64,000 nt of DNA from Janthinobacterium sp. 17J80-10 (GTDB lineage: Bacteria > Pseudomonadota > Gammaproteobacteria > Burkholderiales > Burkholderiaceae_D), in NCBI RefSeq assembly GCF_004114795.1, contig NZ_CP035311.1, positions 1,550,001 through 1,614,000 of the forward strand, read 5' to 3'. Shown piece by piece: positions 15,488 through 24,080 of the stretch. The notes below the pieces were generated by a model. The model was not told the DNA's origin and did no database searches. It was given only the letters and a program-made list of their open reading frames with translations. Numbering within the stretch: the stretch's first letter is position 1; each line of letters begins with the position of its first letter. A program made the position numbers and the translations under genes.

Positions 15488-17842
15488 TTGAAGCACGTTC
15501 CATTTCGACAAAAGAAGTTGGCTTATGCGTTGACTTTGGCAATCGCCGCCTTCGGCGCGTCATCGTCCTACGCCCAAAAGGCGCCAGCGACTGACGTCAA
15601 GGATAAAAAAGAAAGCACTGAGAACAAGGCTGCGGTCAACGGTGACAATCCGCTGGGTTCAGTGGTCGTGACGGCGCAACGTCGTTCTGAAAAATTGCAA
15701 GAGGTTCCTGTCGCTATTTCCGTCATCGGCGCAGACACGGTGCTCAAGTCTGACCAGATCCACACAGCCAATGACATCACCCAGTTTATTCCAAACGCGT
15801 CCGCAGCATCCACCGACGGGCGTTCGCGCCCGCGCTGGTTCTTACGTGGCATTGGAACGAATGAGACTGCGGCGTCGACGGTCAGTCCAATTGGCATTTA
15901 TAACGATGACGTTTTTTTGAATAACGTCTATATCCAGGCATTCCCCTTGTTCGATACCGAGCGTGTCGAAGTGTTGCGCGGCCCGCAAGGCACGCTGTGG
16001 GGCAAGAATACCACCGGCGGCGCGATCAACTTCATTTCCAAGAAGCCGACCTTCGATACCAATGGCTATGCCAAGATCAGTTATGGCAGTTTCAATGAAA
16101 AAATACTTCAGGGTGCAGTCGGCGGAACCCTGGTCGATGACAAGCTCGCTGCCCGCATTTCGGTTTATGACGAGAACCGCGATGGCTGGGTAGATAACAT
16201 CACCACTGGCACTAAAGCTGGTGCGGTATCGGATTCCGCGCTTCGTGCCCAGGCACTTTGGCTGCTGACTGACGATCTCGACTTGCTGTTCAGCCTGCGC
16301 ACGCGCAAGGCCAAGGGGGATGTCAATCCTTCATTCTATGTGCGTGGTCCGCAACAGGTGATCCCTAATCCGATTTACCTGGGCGCGCAACGCGGCGCCG
16401 ATGCCATCGCAGCAGCCAGTAATGGCCAGGAAGAAATCGAATCCGACGGCGCGTCGGTTACGGCAAACTGGGCAATCGGTCGCTATTCGCTGACATCGAT
16501 TACTTCATTCGACAAAGGCAAGCGCACCAATTTAAGTGCTTCGACGTTCGCACTGCCGATCAGTAATGGATATCAGTTGACGGACAGTCGCCAGTTCACC
16601 CAGGAGCTTCGTCTGGCTTCGCCCAAACAGGATAAGGTCAGCTGGATTGTCGGCGCCCATTATTTTGACGAGTCCATGAGTAACAATTCGGTCAGCCGAA
16701 GCAACCGTGTTGCCAATGCAAGCCGTACTTCTGCGGCCGGATTTTCTGCCGCCAGCTGGAACCAGGAACAATACGATCAGGATACGACATCCAAGGCAAT
16801 TTTCGGTAGCCTGACTTATAACATCACCGAGAAGCTTGCCCTGATTACCGGCCTGCGGCGCAGCACCGAGTCAAAAGACTTCAATCTGAATTATCTGCAA
16901 AGCACCAACTCCGGTAGCGGTGCGGCGAACTCGGCGACGTTTAATGATACGGTGCCGTTCTACTTGCCCGGATCCGTGACCAATGGTCTGGACCCGTTGC
17001 AGACTGCAAACCAGTCCGCGACGTGGAGCAATACTACTTATGATTTTACCCCGCAGTACAAGATTAACGAAAACATCAATACCTATGCCCGCTACTCGCA
17101 TGGTTTCCGTGCAGGCGGTTTTGTCGTTGATCAACCCACCGCCGCCACCAGAACGATCAAGAAACTCGAGCCGGAAACGCTGGATGCGTTGGAATTGGGG
17201 TTGAAGACGCAATGGCTCGACGGTCGCTTGACGCTGAATACCGCAATTTTTGGCTACAAGTACAAAGACAAGATTGAAGCTGTGCTGTTGCCAAGCGCGA
17301 CCTCCGCAAGCGGCACGCGCCAGGTTCAGGAAAATGCTGCCGATGGTTATTCGCGCGGCCTGGAAGTGGAACTTGGCTGGTTGCCGACTTCAAACTTCCG
17401 CGTTTCCGGCAGCCTGGGTTACCTGAGCACGAAGTATACAAACTACTCGTCGACCGCATCCGGCCAGACGCTGAATGCGACCGGCAACAAGTTTAGCCGG
17501 GCGCCGGAATTGAGCGCGACGCTGGATCTCGAATACCGGATCCCGCTGGCGAGCGGCGCAGGCATCGTCCTTGGCACTGACTGGAGTTACCGCACCAAGC
17601 AGTACTTCAACGCGATCGATCAGGCAGAGCCGACGTTGTGGCAAGACGCCTATTCGTTTGGTAACGCCCGCATTGCCTACCAGGCGGCTAATGGGAAATA
17701 TGAAGTGGCTGCATTTGTGCGCAATCTGACCGATGAAGTTTATTCGGTTCTGGCAACCGGCAGTGCCACTGGCAATTCGGCGACGCGTGAAGTGTACGGT
17801 CTGCCGCGTACATTCGGCGTGACATTGACTGCCAAATTCTAA
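15488..17842 (+). CDS. TonB-dependent outer-membrane receptor (1)
   Basis: 784 residues from a TTG start, preceded by AGGAGAG and followed by a signal peptide ending SYA-Q. The plug domain has the usual VEVLRGPQGTLWGKNTTGG segment near residue 160; the rest is a 22-strand barrel ending in an aromatic residue (TLTAKF). Such receptors bring in molecules too large or scarce for porins. Here the ligand is probably an organosulfur compound, since the operon continues with two DszB-like proteins, a sulfonate-type binding protein and an aldolase-like protein. The TTG start is supported by the sigma-54 promoter only 50 bases upstream. Confidence 0.87.
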   Translation: MKHVPFRQKKLAYALTLAIAAFGASSSYAQKAPATDVKDKKESTENKAAVNGDNPLGSVVVTAQRRSEKLQEVPVAISVIGADTVLKSDQIHTANDITQFIPNASAASTDGRSRPRWFLRGIGTNETAASTVSPIGIYNDDVFLNNVYIQAFPLFDTERVEVLRGPQGTLWGKNTTGGAINFISKKPTFDTNGYAKISYGSFNEKILQGAVGGTLVDDKLAARISVYDENRDGWVDNITTGTKAGAVSDSALRAQALWLLTDDLDLLFSLRTRKAKGDVNPSFYVRGPQQVIPNPIYLGAQRGADAIAAASNGQEEIESDGASVTANWAIGRYSLTSITSFDKGKRTNLSASTFALPISNGYQLTDSRQFTQELRLASPKQDKVSWIVGAHYFDESMSNNSVSRSNRVANASRTSAAGFSAASWNQEQYDQDTTSKAIFGSLTYNITEKLALITGLRRSTESKDFNLNYLQSTNSGSGAANSATFNDTVPFYLPGSVTNGLDPLQTANQSATWSNTTYDFTPQYKINENINTYARYSHGFRAGGFVVDQPTAATRTIKKLEPETLDALELGLKTQWLDGRLTLNTAIFGYKYKDKIEAVLLPSATSASGTRQVQENAADGYSRGLEVELGWLPTSNFRVSGSLGYLSTKYTNYSSTASGQTLNATGNKFSRAPELSATLDLEYRIPLASGAGIVLGTDWSYRTKQYFNAIDQAEPTLWQDAYSFGNARIAYQAANGKYEVAAFVRNLTDEVYSVLATGSATGNSATREVYGLPRTFGVTLTAKF

Positions 17843-17864
17843 CCGACCAAGGAGGAGACTTACC

Positions 17865-18941
17865 ATGAGCGCAACAACACCGAGGAAGCTTGATACGATC
17901 TGGTATACCCGCTGCAATATTCCGACGCCGCTCGGCATCAGTGCCCAGTTGGGCTTGTACCAGGAGGAATTTGCAGGTGACGGCATCACGATCAAGTCAC
18001 TGCAGGAATCCGACAATCCGGCCGAGCAGGATTCCCACTTCGAGCATACCTTGCCGCATTCCTTCCGCCTTGGCGGGGCGGTGCCGGCAATCTGGGCGCG
18101 TGCCAAGGGTCAGGATACCCGTGTGATTGGCATTTCCTGGATCGACGAGTACCAGGCCATTCTCGCCTTGCCGGAGTCCGGCATCCGTTCGGCAAAAGAT
18201 CTCAAGGGTCGCAAGCTTGGCCTTCCAAAAAGGCAAGGCCGCGATGACAGCGTCGATGTTGCGCGGGCCTCGGCATTGCGGGGTTTGCTGGTCGCCCTGG
18301 AAACAGCCGGTCTCGGACACGGCGACGCAGAATGGGTGGACGTGCCGAGCCGTCGTGCCGAGCGTGATTCCAGCGATATCGCAGCGCCTGACACCAGCGT
18401 TCGGCGCCGTCGTTCGCATAGCTATACCGCGGTTGCGCATGCGCTGGTCAAGGGTGAGGTCGACGCCATCTACGTCAAGGATGTGCGCGGTGCCGAAACT
18501 GCGCATTTGCTGGGCGCGCGCGTGGTGACCGACCTGGGGTTCCACCCGGACCCGTGGGTGCACGTCAATAACAGCACGCCGCGTCCATTGACCATCAATG
18601 CCGCAACGCTGAAGGACCATCCGGATCTGGTGCGGCGTTTCCTCAAGCGGATCGCGGAAGTGGACAGCTGGGCACGCCGCAATCCCGAGGAGGCAGTGAA
18701 GCAAATCGCTCGCGAGACAAACTGGACGGAATCCTGGGTGACTTTCGCCTATGGTAACGCTGTGCATGAAAGCCTTGGTGTCGATTTGCAGGAAAAATCT
18801 GTCAAAGGTCTGACCTTGTTCAAGGACTTCTTGTTCCAGTGGGGATTCATCAGGCAGGATTTCAATATTCAGGACTGGATTGATCCGCAGCCGTTGCGGT
18901 CGTTGCATTCGGAAGCGGCTGGCAACCGTCAGGTTGCGTGA
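17865..18941 (+). CDS. DszB-like desulfinase family protein (paralog 3)
   Basis: 358 residues with a strong ribosome-binding site (AAGGAGGAG). Candidate catalytic residues are Cys17 in YTRCNIP, His58 in DSHFEH and Arg68 before LGG. The central region carries an extra basic stretch (residues about 165-190, with repeated Arg and Ser) that is absent from paralogs 2 and 5. Second gene of the 15488-21915 operon; the stop overlaps the following binding-protein start as GTGA. Confidence 0.8.
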   Translation: MSATTPRKLDTIWYTRCNIPTPLGISAQLGLYQEEFAGDGITIKSLQESDNPAEQDSHFEHTLPHSFRLGGAVPAIWARAKGQDTRVIGISWIDEYQAILALPESGIRSAKDLKGRKLGLPKRQGRDDSVDVARASALRGLLVALETAGLGHGDAEWVDVPSRRAERDSSDIAAPDTSVRRRRSHSYTAVAHALVKGEVDAIYVKDVRGAETAHLLGARVVTDLGFHPDPWVHVNNSTPRPLTINAATLKDHPDLVRRFLKRIAEVDSWARRNPEEAVKQIARETNWTESWVTFAYGNAVHESLGVDLQEKSVKGLTLFKDFLFQWGFIRQDFNIQDWIDPQPLRSLHSEAAGNRQVA

Positions 18942-20083
18942 CAGGGATGGTCATGGATCCGAGAAAGCGTCAGACCCTCGAACGCCTTGCCGCCCTGGCG
19001 GCAGGTGCCTTGTCCATCCCCGGCGTGGCACAGGCGCAGGGCCTTGCGCTGCCCAAGGCCGTGCGCCTTGCCGGCGGCGCCTCTTACGCCAATGGCAGGC
19101 TGCGGCTGGGAGGGCTGGCGCACTTCATTGCCGAACAAGGCTGGCTGGAACAGCAGCTCAATCAGCGCGGCAGCAAGCTGGAATGGTTTGGCACGTCACA
19201 TGCTGCAGTCGGGCCCATGATCAACGAGGCATTCACCAATGGCAGTGTGGACTTCGCAAGTTACGGAGACTTGCCTTCCGCAATCCTGAACGCGGGGGGC
19301 GTTGATACGCGCTTGCTGGTTCCTAACGGCTTGGGGCAGGGTGATGCCTTTCTTGTGGTGCCGCGCGAATCCAAGGCCCGATCCATCGAGGATCTGAAAG
19401 GCAAAAGCCTTGCGGTACACAGGGGGAGGCCGTGGGAGTTGCCCCTGGTGCGTTTGTTGCAGGCCAAGGGATTGAAATACAGCGACTTCAAGTTATACAA
19501 CATCAATCCCCAAACCGGTATGTCGGCTCTGGCGAGCAAGCATGTCGACGCGCTCTTCACGATGACCGATGCCTACCTTCTGGAGGACAAGGGCGTCGGC
19601 CGCATCATCTGGTCTACCAAGGAGGCGCCGCTCGACTGGAAAACCCGTACCGAGCTATGGGGCTCCAAGGCATTCATCGACAAGTATCCGGATTTGACCC
19701 AATTAGTCGTTACTGCCTACATCAAGGCGGCGCATTGGGCTTCGCAGGAAGCCAATCAGGATGCGGTATTCGCATTGGCGACCGCCAACGGCACTCCCGA
19801 GAGCGTGGTGCGACGCTCGTATGCCGATCGAAAGTATCCATGGAAAGAACGTTACACGCCGTTATTCAACGAGGTCGTGTATGAGCACTACCGCAATACG
19901 ATAGCTTTCGCTTACGACCAGAAAATTATTCAACGAAAAATCGACCTGGATACCTGGTTCGACAAGCGCTTTGTACCCGTGGCGTTGAAAGACCTGGGTA
20001 TCGAAAATTACTGGAAACCGGTGACATCGACGCATGGCACTGAACGAGCGACGCAGAAATCAAAGCTGGCCGCGCATCGTTGA
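18938..20083 (+). CDS. Sulfonate-type ABC substrate-binding protein
   Basis: 381 residues from the GTG that overlaps the previous stop; an ATG at 18953 with a better-placed CAGGGA is an equally good start. A signal peptide follows (LAALAAGALSIPGVAQA). Contains NEAFTNGSVDFASYGDLPS, HRGRPWELPL and YNINPQTG, marking it as a paralog of the proteins at 1-583 and 5649-6740. It is the only binding protein near the permeases at 12696-14260 and the ATPase at 14305-15117, so it probably completes that importer. Confidence 0.87.
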   Translation: MTGMVMDPRKRQTLERLAALAAGALSIPGVAQAQGLALPKAVRLAGGASYANGRLRLGGLAHFIAEQGWLEQQLNQRGSKLEWFGTSHAAVGPMINEAFTNGSVDFASYGDLPSAILNAGGVDTRLLVPNGLGQGDAFLVVPRESKARSIEDLKGKSLAVHRGRPWELPLVRLLQAKGLKYSDFKLYNINPQTGMSALASKHVDALFTMTDAYLLEDKGVGRIIWSTKEAPLDWKTRTELWGSKAFIDKYPDLTQLVVTAYIKAAHWASQEANQDAVFALATANGTPESVVRRSYADRKYPWKERYTPLFNEVVYEHYRNTIAFAYDQKIIQRKIDLDTWFDKRFVPVALKDLGIENYWKPVTSTHGTERATQKSKLAAHR

Positions 20084-20132
20084 TAGTCTGAAAAAAACCC
20101 CGTACGTACACCCAACATGAAGGAGCACGGCC

Positions 20133-21194
20133 ATGGCCGGTAATAAACATCTGGATACACTTTGGTACACACGCTGCTCGGTGCCAACGCCCCTGAGCTT
20201 CGCGGCGCAATTCGGCTGGATCGACCAGGAATTCAAGCCCGACGGCATCGTTATCAAGTCCTTGCGCGAATCGAATGATCCGGTAGAAAGGGCTTCGCAC
20301 TACGATCATAATCTGCCGCATTCCTTTCGCCAGGGCGGCAGCATTCCGCCGATCTGGGCGCGCGCCAGTGGCGCCGACACGCGTGTAATCGGCTTGAGCT
20401 GGACCGACGAATTCCAGGCGATTATCACGCTGCCGACCTCAGGAATCCGCAGCGTCAGAGACCTCAGGGGACGGCGCTTTGGACTGCCTTTGCATGAAAC
20501 ACGCATCGATCATAACCGCGCTTCGGCGCTGCGCGCCTTGCTGGTGTCCTTGCAGCTCGACGGTATCGCAGCTGACGCGGTCGAACGCATCGATTTGCCC
20601 GATCATAGCTATCCGGTGACAGGCGCCGGCGAGGCGCATGAGGTCGAATTTTCCACGCCTGCACGCAAACGGCATACCTACGCGAATGAGGTCTTCGCCC
20701 TGGTCCGCGGCGACGTTGATGCAATCTACGTGAAAGACGTTCGTGGACTTGAAGTAGTCAAGCTGTTGGGCGCGCATATCGTCGCCGATCTCGGCTTTCA
20801 TCCGGATCCGTTCGTACGGATCAGCAATTGCACGCCGCGTCCGCTCACCGTCAATGCCAATACGATCGACGAGCATCCGGAAGTCGTCGCGCGATTCTTG
20901 CGCCGTGTAAGCGAAGCCGCAGCCTGGGCGCGCCGCCATCCGGAAGAAACCAATACCTGGATCGCGCGCGAAACCGGCTGGTCGGAACGCCTGGTACGGC
21001 AATCATTCGGGCCGGAGGCTCACCTGCATTTCGATATCGACCTGTCACAGGACAAGATCGACGGCATCAATATCTTGAAGAATTTCCTGGTCGAGCACGG
21101 CTTTTTGAAGAACGATTTTGACACGAATGACTGGATTGATTCGCGTCCGCTTGCTGCAATCGCCACTTTGCCGCCGCTGCGGCAGGCAGCTTGA
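20133..21194 (+). CDS. DszB-like desulfinase family protein (paralog 4)
   Basis: 353 residues with AAGGAG before the ATG. Cys15 in YTRCSVP, His56 in ASHYDH and Arg66 before QGG occupy the desulfinase positions. Most similar in the window to paralog 3 (shared PHSFR, IWARA, FHPDP, NSTPRPLT/NCTPRPLT). Two such proteins in one operon suggest that two different substrates, or the two subunits of a heteromer, are handled together. Confidence 0.8.
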   Translation: MAGNKHLDTLWYTRCSVPTPLSFAAQFGWIDQEFKPDGIVIKSLRESNDPVERASHYDHNLPHSFRQGGSIPPIWARASGADTRVIGLSWTDEFQAIITLPTSGIRSVRDLRGRRFGLPLHETRIDHNRASALRALLVSLQLDGIAADAVERIDLPDHSYPVTGAGEAHEVEFSTPARKRHTYANEVFALVRGDVDAIYVKDVRGLEVVKLLGAHIVADLGFHPDPFVRISNCTPRPLTVNANTIDEHPEVVARFLRRVSEAAAWARRHPEETNTWIARETGWSERLVRQSFGPEAHLHFDIDLSQDKIDGINILKNFLVEHGFLKNDFDTNDWIDSRPLAAIATLPPLRQAA

Positions 21195-21225
21195 TTATTT
21201 TTGGCATTTAACGAAGGAGTAATAA

Positions 21226-21915
21226 ATGAGTAATGCTTCTGTAGCTGCAGTCAACAACGTCGCCGCGATTCCACCTGCCGAATTGTCGGATTTCGCGCAT
21301 CGTTCACGCTATGAGATCCAGGAGGCAGGCCGTCTTTTGAAAGAATGGGGCACGCTGTCTACCCGCGGCAAAGGTGCATTCAACGCAGCCGTTCGCGTTC
21401 CCGGCGAGGACCGGCTGGTCATCGGTGACTTCAATGATGCCGCGCTGGTCGGCTTCGATGGCACGCATTATGAAGGAAAGTTGACCCGTGGCCTGCGTGA
21501 AGTCATCGGCGTTTATGCAGCCATATTTCGCGAGCGTCCAGACATCGGCGCGGCGCTGCATACGCATTCTCCTTACCTCACGGCGCATGCAATCGCACAT
21601 AAGCCATTTCGGATCAATTACTGGTCGGTGACGAAGCGCGCGGGCGTGGAAGAAATTCCGCTGGGCGACTTTGCCCCGCGCTATGCGCCCGAGCCCATTC
21701 TGAAGTCCCTGCGTGAGCATCCGAACGCGCCAGCAGTATTGCTGCGCAACCGCGGCCTGTTCACCTGGGGTAAGTCTGGCATTGTCGAAGTCGCTAAATT
21801 ATTGAATAGCCTCGAAGAAGCTGCGGAAATTGGCGTCTACGCAAAGCTGCTGGGCGGCGGCCAGGCGCTGCCAGAAGGGGCTCTTGACGCCTTTCTGGCA
21901 GAACGCAAGGGCTAG
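21226..21915 (+). CDS. Class II aldolase/adducin-like protein (paralog 2)
   Basis: 229 residues, AAGGAG eight bases before the ATG. HTH in ALHTHSP provides two metal ligands; the expected NHG reads NRG (LLRNRGLFTWG), so the third His is replaced by Arg. It differs more from the other three copies than they do from one another. Last gene of the 15488-21915 operon. Confidence 0.8.
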   Translation: MSNASVAAVNNVAAIPPAELSDFAHRSRYEIQEAGRLLKEWGTLSTRGKGAFNAAVRVPGEDRLVIGDFNDAALVGFDGTHYEGKLTRGLREVIGVYAAIFRERPDIGAALHTHSPYLTAHAIAHKPFRINYWSVTKRAGVEEIPLGDFAPRYAPEPILKSLREHPNAPAVLLRNRGLFTWGKSGIVEVAKLLNSLEEAAEIGVYAKLLGGGQALPEGALDAFLAERKG

Positions 21916-21962
21916 TTGCCCTTCGGCGTCAGCTTGATTCAAGTGGCGCCGGCACTGAAAAG

Positions 21963-21991
21963 TGCAACTGCATGGCGATCATGCAGTTGCA
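21963..21991. terminator. Inverted repeat after the TonB/DszB-like operon
   Basis: TGCAACTGCAT, seven bases, then the exact complement. It follows the last gene by 48 bases. No T-run follows, so it may be a terminator, or two overlapping protein-binding half-sites (each arm contains TGCAGTTGCA) for the promoter at 22029. Confidence 0.4.
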
Positions 21992-22028
21992 TGCAGTTCT
22001 AATCTTGGCAACTAGTCGTGTCCGGCGA

Positions 22029-22043
22029 TGGCATCGCTTTTGC
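22029..22043 (+). promoter_or_regulatory. Sigma-54 promoter for the heterodimeric exporter
   Basis: TGGCAT-CGCTT-TTGC, nearly identical to the promoter at 1719-1733. Expected start near 22055, giving a leader of about 153 bases. Confidence 0.75.
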
Positions 22044-22207
22044 GCTTGACCGGCAATTTTCAATCTGCTGATCAACATCGGCAAGTTTGACCGGCGCGGT
22101 AAAGCTGCAGTTGCCCGCGCTCTGGCGCATATTTCTCCCCAAATGATCCGCCAGCTTCAGCGATCCCGAAAAAGCAATTTATCTTCCGAATTTGTGATGA
22201 GTGTCCT

Positions 22208-24076
22208 GTGAACCGCTTGAAGAACTATCCGTTGCTGAGATGCCTGGCCTTGTACCGATTGACGCCACGGCGTTTCTGGTTGACCACCGGTCTTTTTGTT
22301 GTAATCAATATCAGTCTGGCATGGCAGCAATGGCTGTTGGGCCGGGCAGTCAACGATGTCCAGCGTGGCGTTGCCGTGCAATCAATGCCTGATGGAAGTC
22401 TTGATGCGCACGTTGCCTGGCGCTGGCTGTGGATCATGGCTGCGGTGGCATTGGTGCGCGCGGCGCTGCAGTATGGGACCGGCATCCTGGCGCTCGTAAT
22501 CCAGCAAGAGTTGCTGAGCACATTGCGCGCAATGATCCTGTCGCAGGCGCAGCGGCTAGACTTGTCTTACCACCTCGGGCACGGCGCCGGAGAAATGGTG
22601 ACGCGGACGACGCGCGATTCGGACAAGGTGCGCGATGCCCTGATCAGTTTTTGGCGGCAATTGGTCGATACCTTGTTGGTAGTCGCCAGCGCCATGGCCT
22701 ACCTGTTCTGGTACGACATCTGGCTGGGAACCGTTCCTTTGCTGTTGACAGTGCTTGGCCTTGGCATCCTGGTCAATCAGGCGGACAGGCTTGTGGCGCT
22801 CGATCGTATTGTCGGCGATACCTATGATGGGGTAAACCAGGAGCTGAACGAAGGCATTCATGGGGTTCGCGTCATCAAGGCATTCGGCCTGGAGCCACAA
22901 CGCGTCGGTCGATTTCGCCAGCATGTCCAGCTGTTCATCCGGCATTCCCTTTCTGCGCTCGCGTATTCATCAAGCCGTATTCCGTTTCCGCAAATGATCG
23001 TGGCCTTCGGCCAGGTGTGGGTTCTCGGTTTTGGCATCTATCTTTTGACCCATGGGAAGCTCAATCTTGGCGAGCTGGTTGCGGCACTGCTGATGGTTAA
23101 TATCCTCGTGTTTCGCATTGAGGGTGTCGGCAGGATGATCAAAGTGTTTGCCGATGCACGGGCTTCAGCCGCAAGAATATGGGAGCTGCTGGATGCGGAG
23201 CCGGCTATCCAGGGCGGTTCCAGCGCGCTGATGTACGGTGCCATCGGCGCCAGGCTGGATGACGTCGTGCTGACGCCGCCCGGTGGCGGCAATCCCGTGC
23301 TCGATCAATTGACTTTGAAAATCCATCCGGGCGAAGTGCTGGCGCTGGTCGGGGCGACCGGCGCCGGCAAGAGCACGCTGGCGAATCTCTTGCCAAGGCT
23401 GGTGACGCCGACAAGCGGCGACCTGTTTCTGGGCCGCGAGTCCGACTGGCAGATGTCGCAGGATATCAATCTCGCCAGTCTGCGCCGCAAGATCCATGTC
23501 GTGCCGCAGGAAAGTTTCCTGTTTGCCGATACGGTTGCCGCCAACTTGCGGCGAGCTGCGCCGGATGCCAGCGACGAAGATCTTTGGTGGGCGTTGCGCA
23601 TGGCATCGGCGGAAGACATTATCAGCAGGCTGCCAAATGGTATAGAAACAAAGATAGGCGATCGCGGCGTCACCTTGTCCGGCGGGCAGCGGCAGCGCTT
23701 ATGCCTGGCGCGCGCACTGCTCGCGCGTCCGGCGATCCTGGTTCTGGACGATTCCACCAGTGCGCTGGATGCGCTGACGGAACGCCGCATACTCGACAAT
23801 ATCCGCACAATGCAGCAGCAAACCGGACAGGCGACAACCGTGCTGATGATTGCAAGCAAGCTATCAAGCATCCTGCTGGCCAATCGCGTGGCCTTGCTGG
23901 CGCGCGGCAGCATCGTTGCGATCGGCAGCCACCAGGACCTGGCCGCGGGGAGCCGGGAATATCGCGAGCTGATGGGCCTCGACGATGAGGACGCCTCATC
24001 GTCGCCGGCAACCGGCGTGGGTTTGCAGCCCGGCTCGTTGTATCAATTGCGCCGCGGCGCATCTCTTGCGGAGTAA
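22208..24076 (+). CDS. Heterodimeric ABC exporter, degenerate-site subunit (pair 1)
   Basis: 622 residues from a GTG start: six-helix export domain (about 20-310) and ATPase domain. Walker A GATGAGKST is at 382-390 and the signature LSGGQ at 490-494. Two catalytic positions are altered: Walker B reads LVLDDS, with Asp515 in place of the catalytic Glu, and the switch histidine is Ser550 (IASKLS instead of IAHRLS). These changes are typical of the inactive-site half of heterodimeric exporters. The partner follows four bases later. Substrate unknown; possibly exports sulfur-free products or imports or exports a ligand related to the neighbouring TonB receptor. Confidence 0.85.
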   Translation: MNRLKNYPLLRCLALYRLTPRRFWLTTGLFVVINISLAWQQWLLGRAVNDVQRGVAVQSMPDGSLDAHVAWRWLWIMAAVALVRAALQYGTGILALVIQQELLSTLRAMILSQAQRLDLSYHLGHGAGEMVTRTTRDSDKVRDALISFWRQLVDTLLVVASAMAYLFWYDIWLGTVPLLLTVLGLGILVNQADRLVALDRIVGDTYDGVNQELNEGIHGVRVIKAFGLEPQRVGRFRQHVQLFIRHSLSALAYSSSRIPFPQMIVAFGQVWVLGFGIYLLTHGKLNLGELVAALLMVNILVFRIEGVGRMIKVFADARASAARIWELLDAEPAIQGGSSALMYGAIGARLDDVVLTPPGGGNPVLDQLTLKIHPGEVLALVGATGAGKSTLANLLPRLVTPTSGDLFLGRESDWQMSQDINLASLRRKIHVVPQESFLFADTVAANLRRAAPDASDEDLWWALRMASAEDIISRLPNGIETKIGDRGVTLSGGQRQRLCLARALLARPAILVLDDSTSALDALTERRILDNIRTMQQQTGQATTVLMIASKLSSILLANRVALLARGSIVAIGSHQDLAAGSREYRELMGLDDEDASSSPATGVGLQPGSLYQLRRGASLAE

Positions 24077-24080
24077 GGCT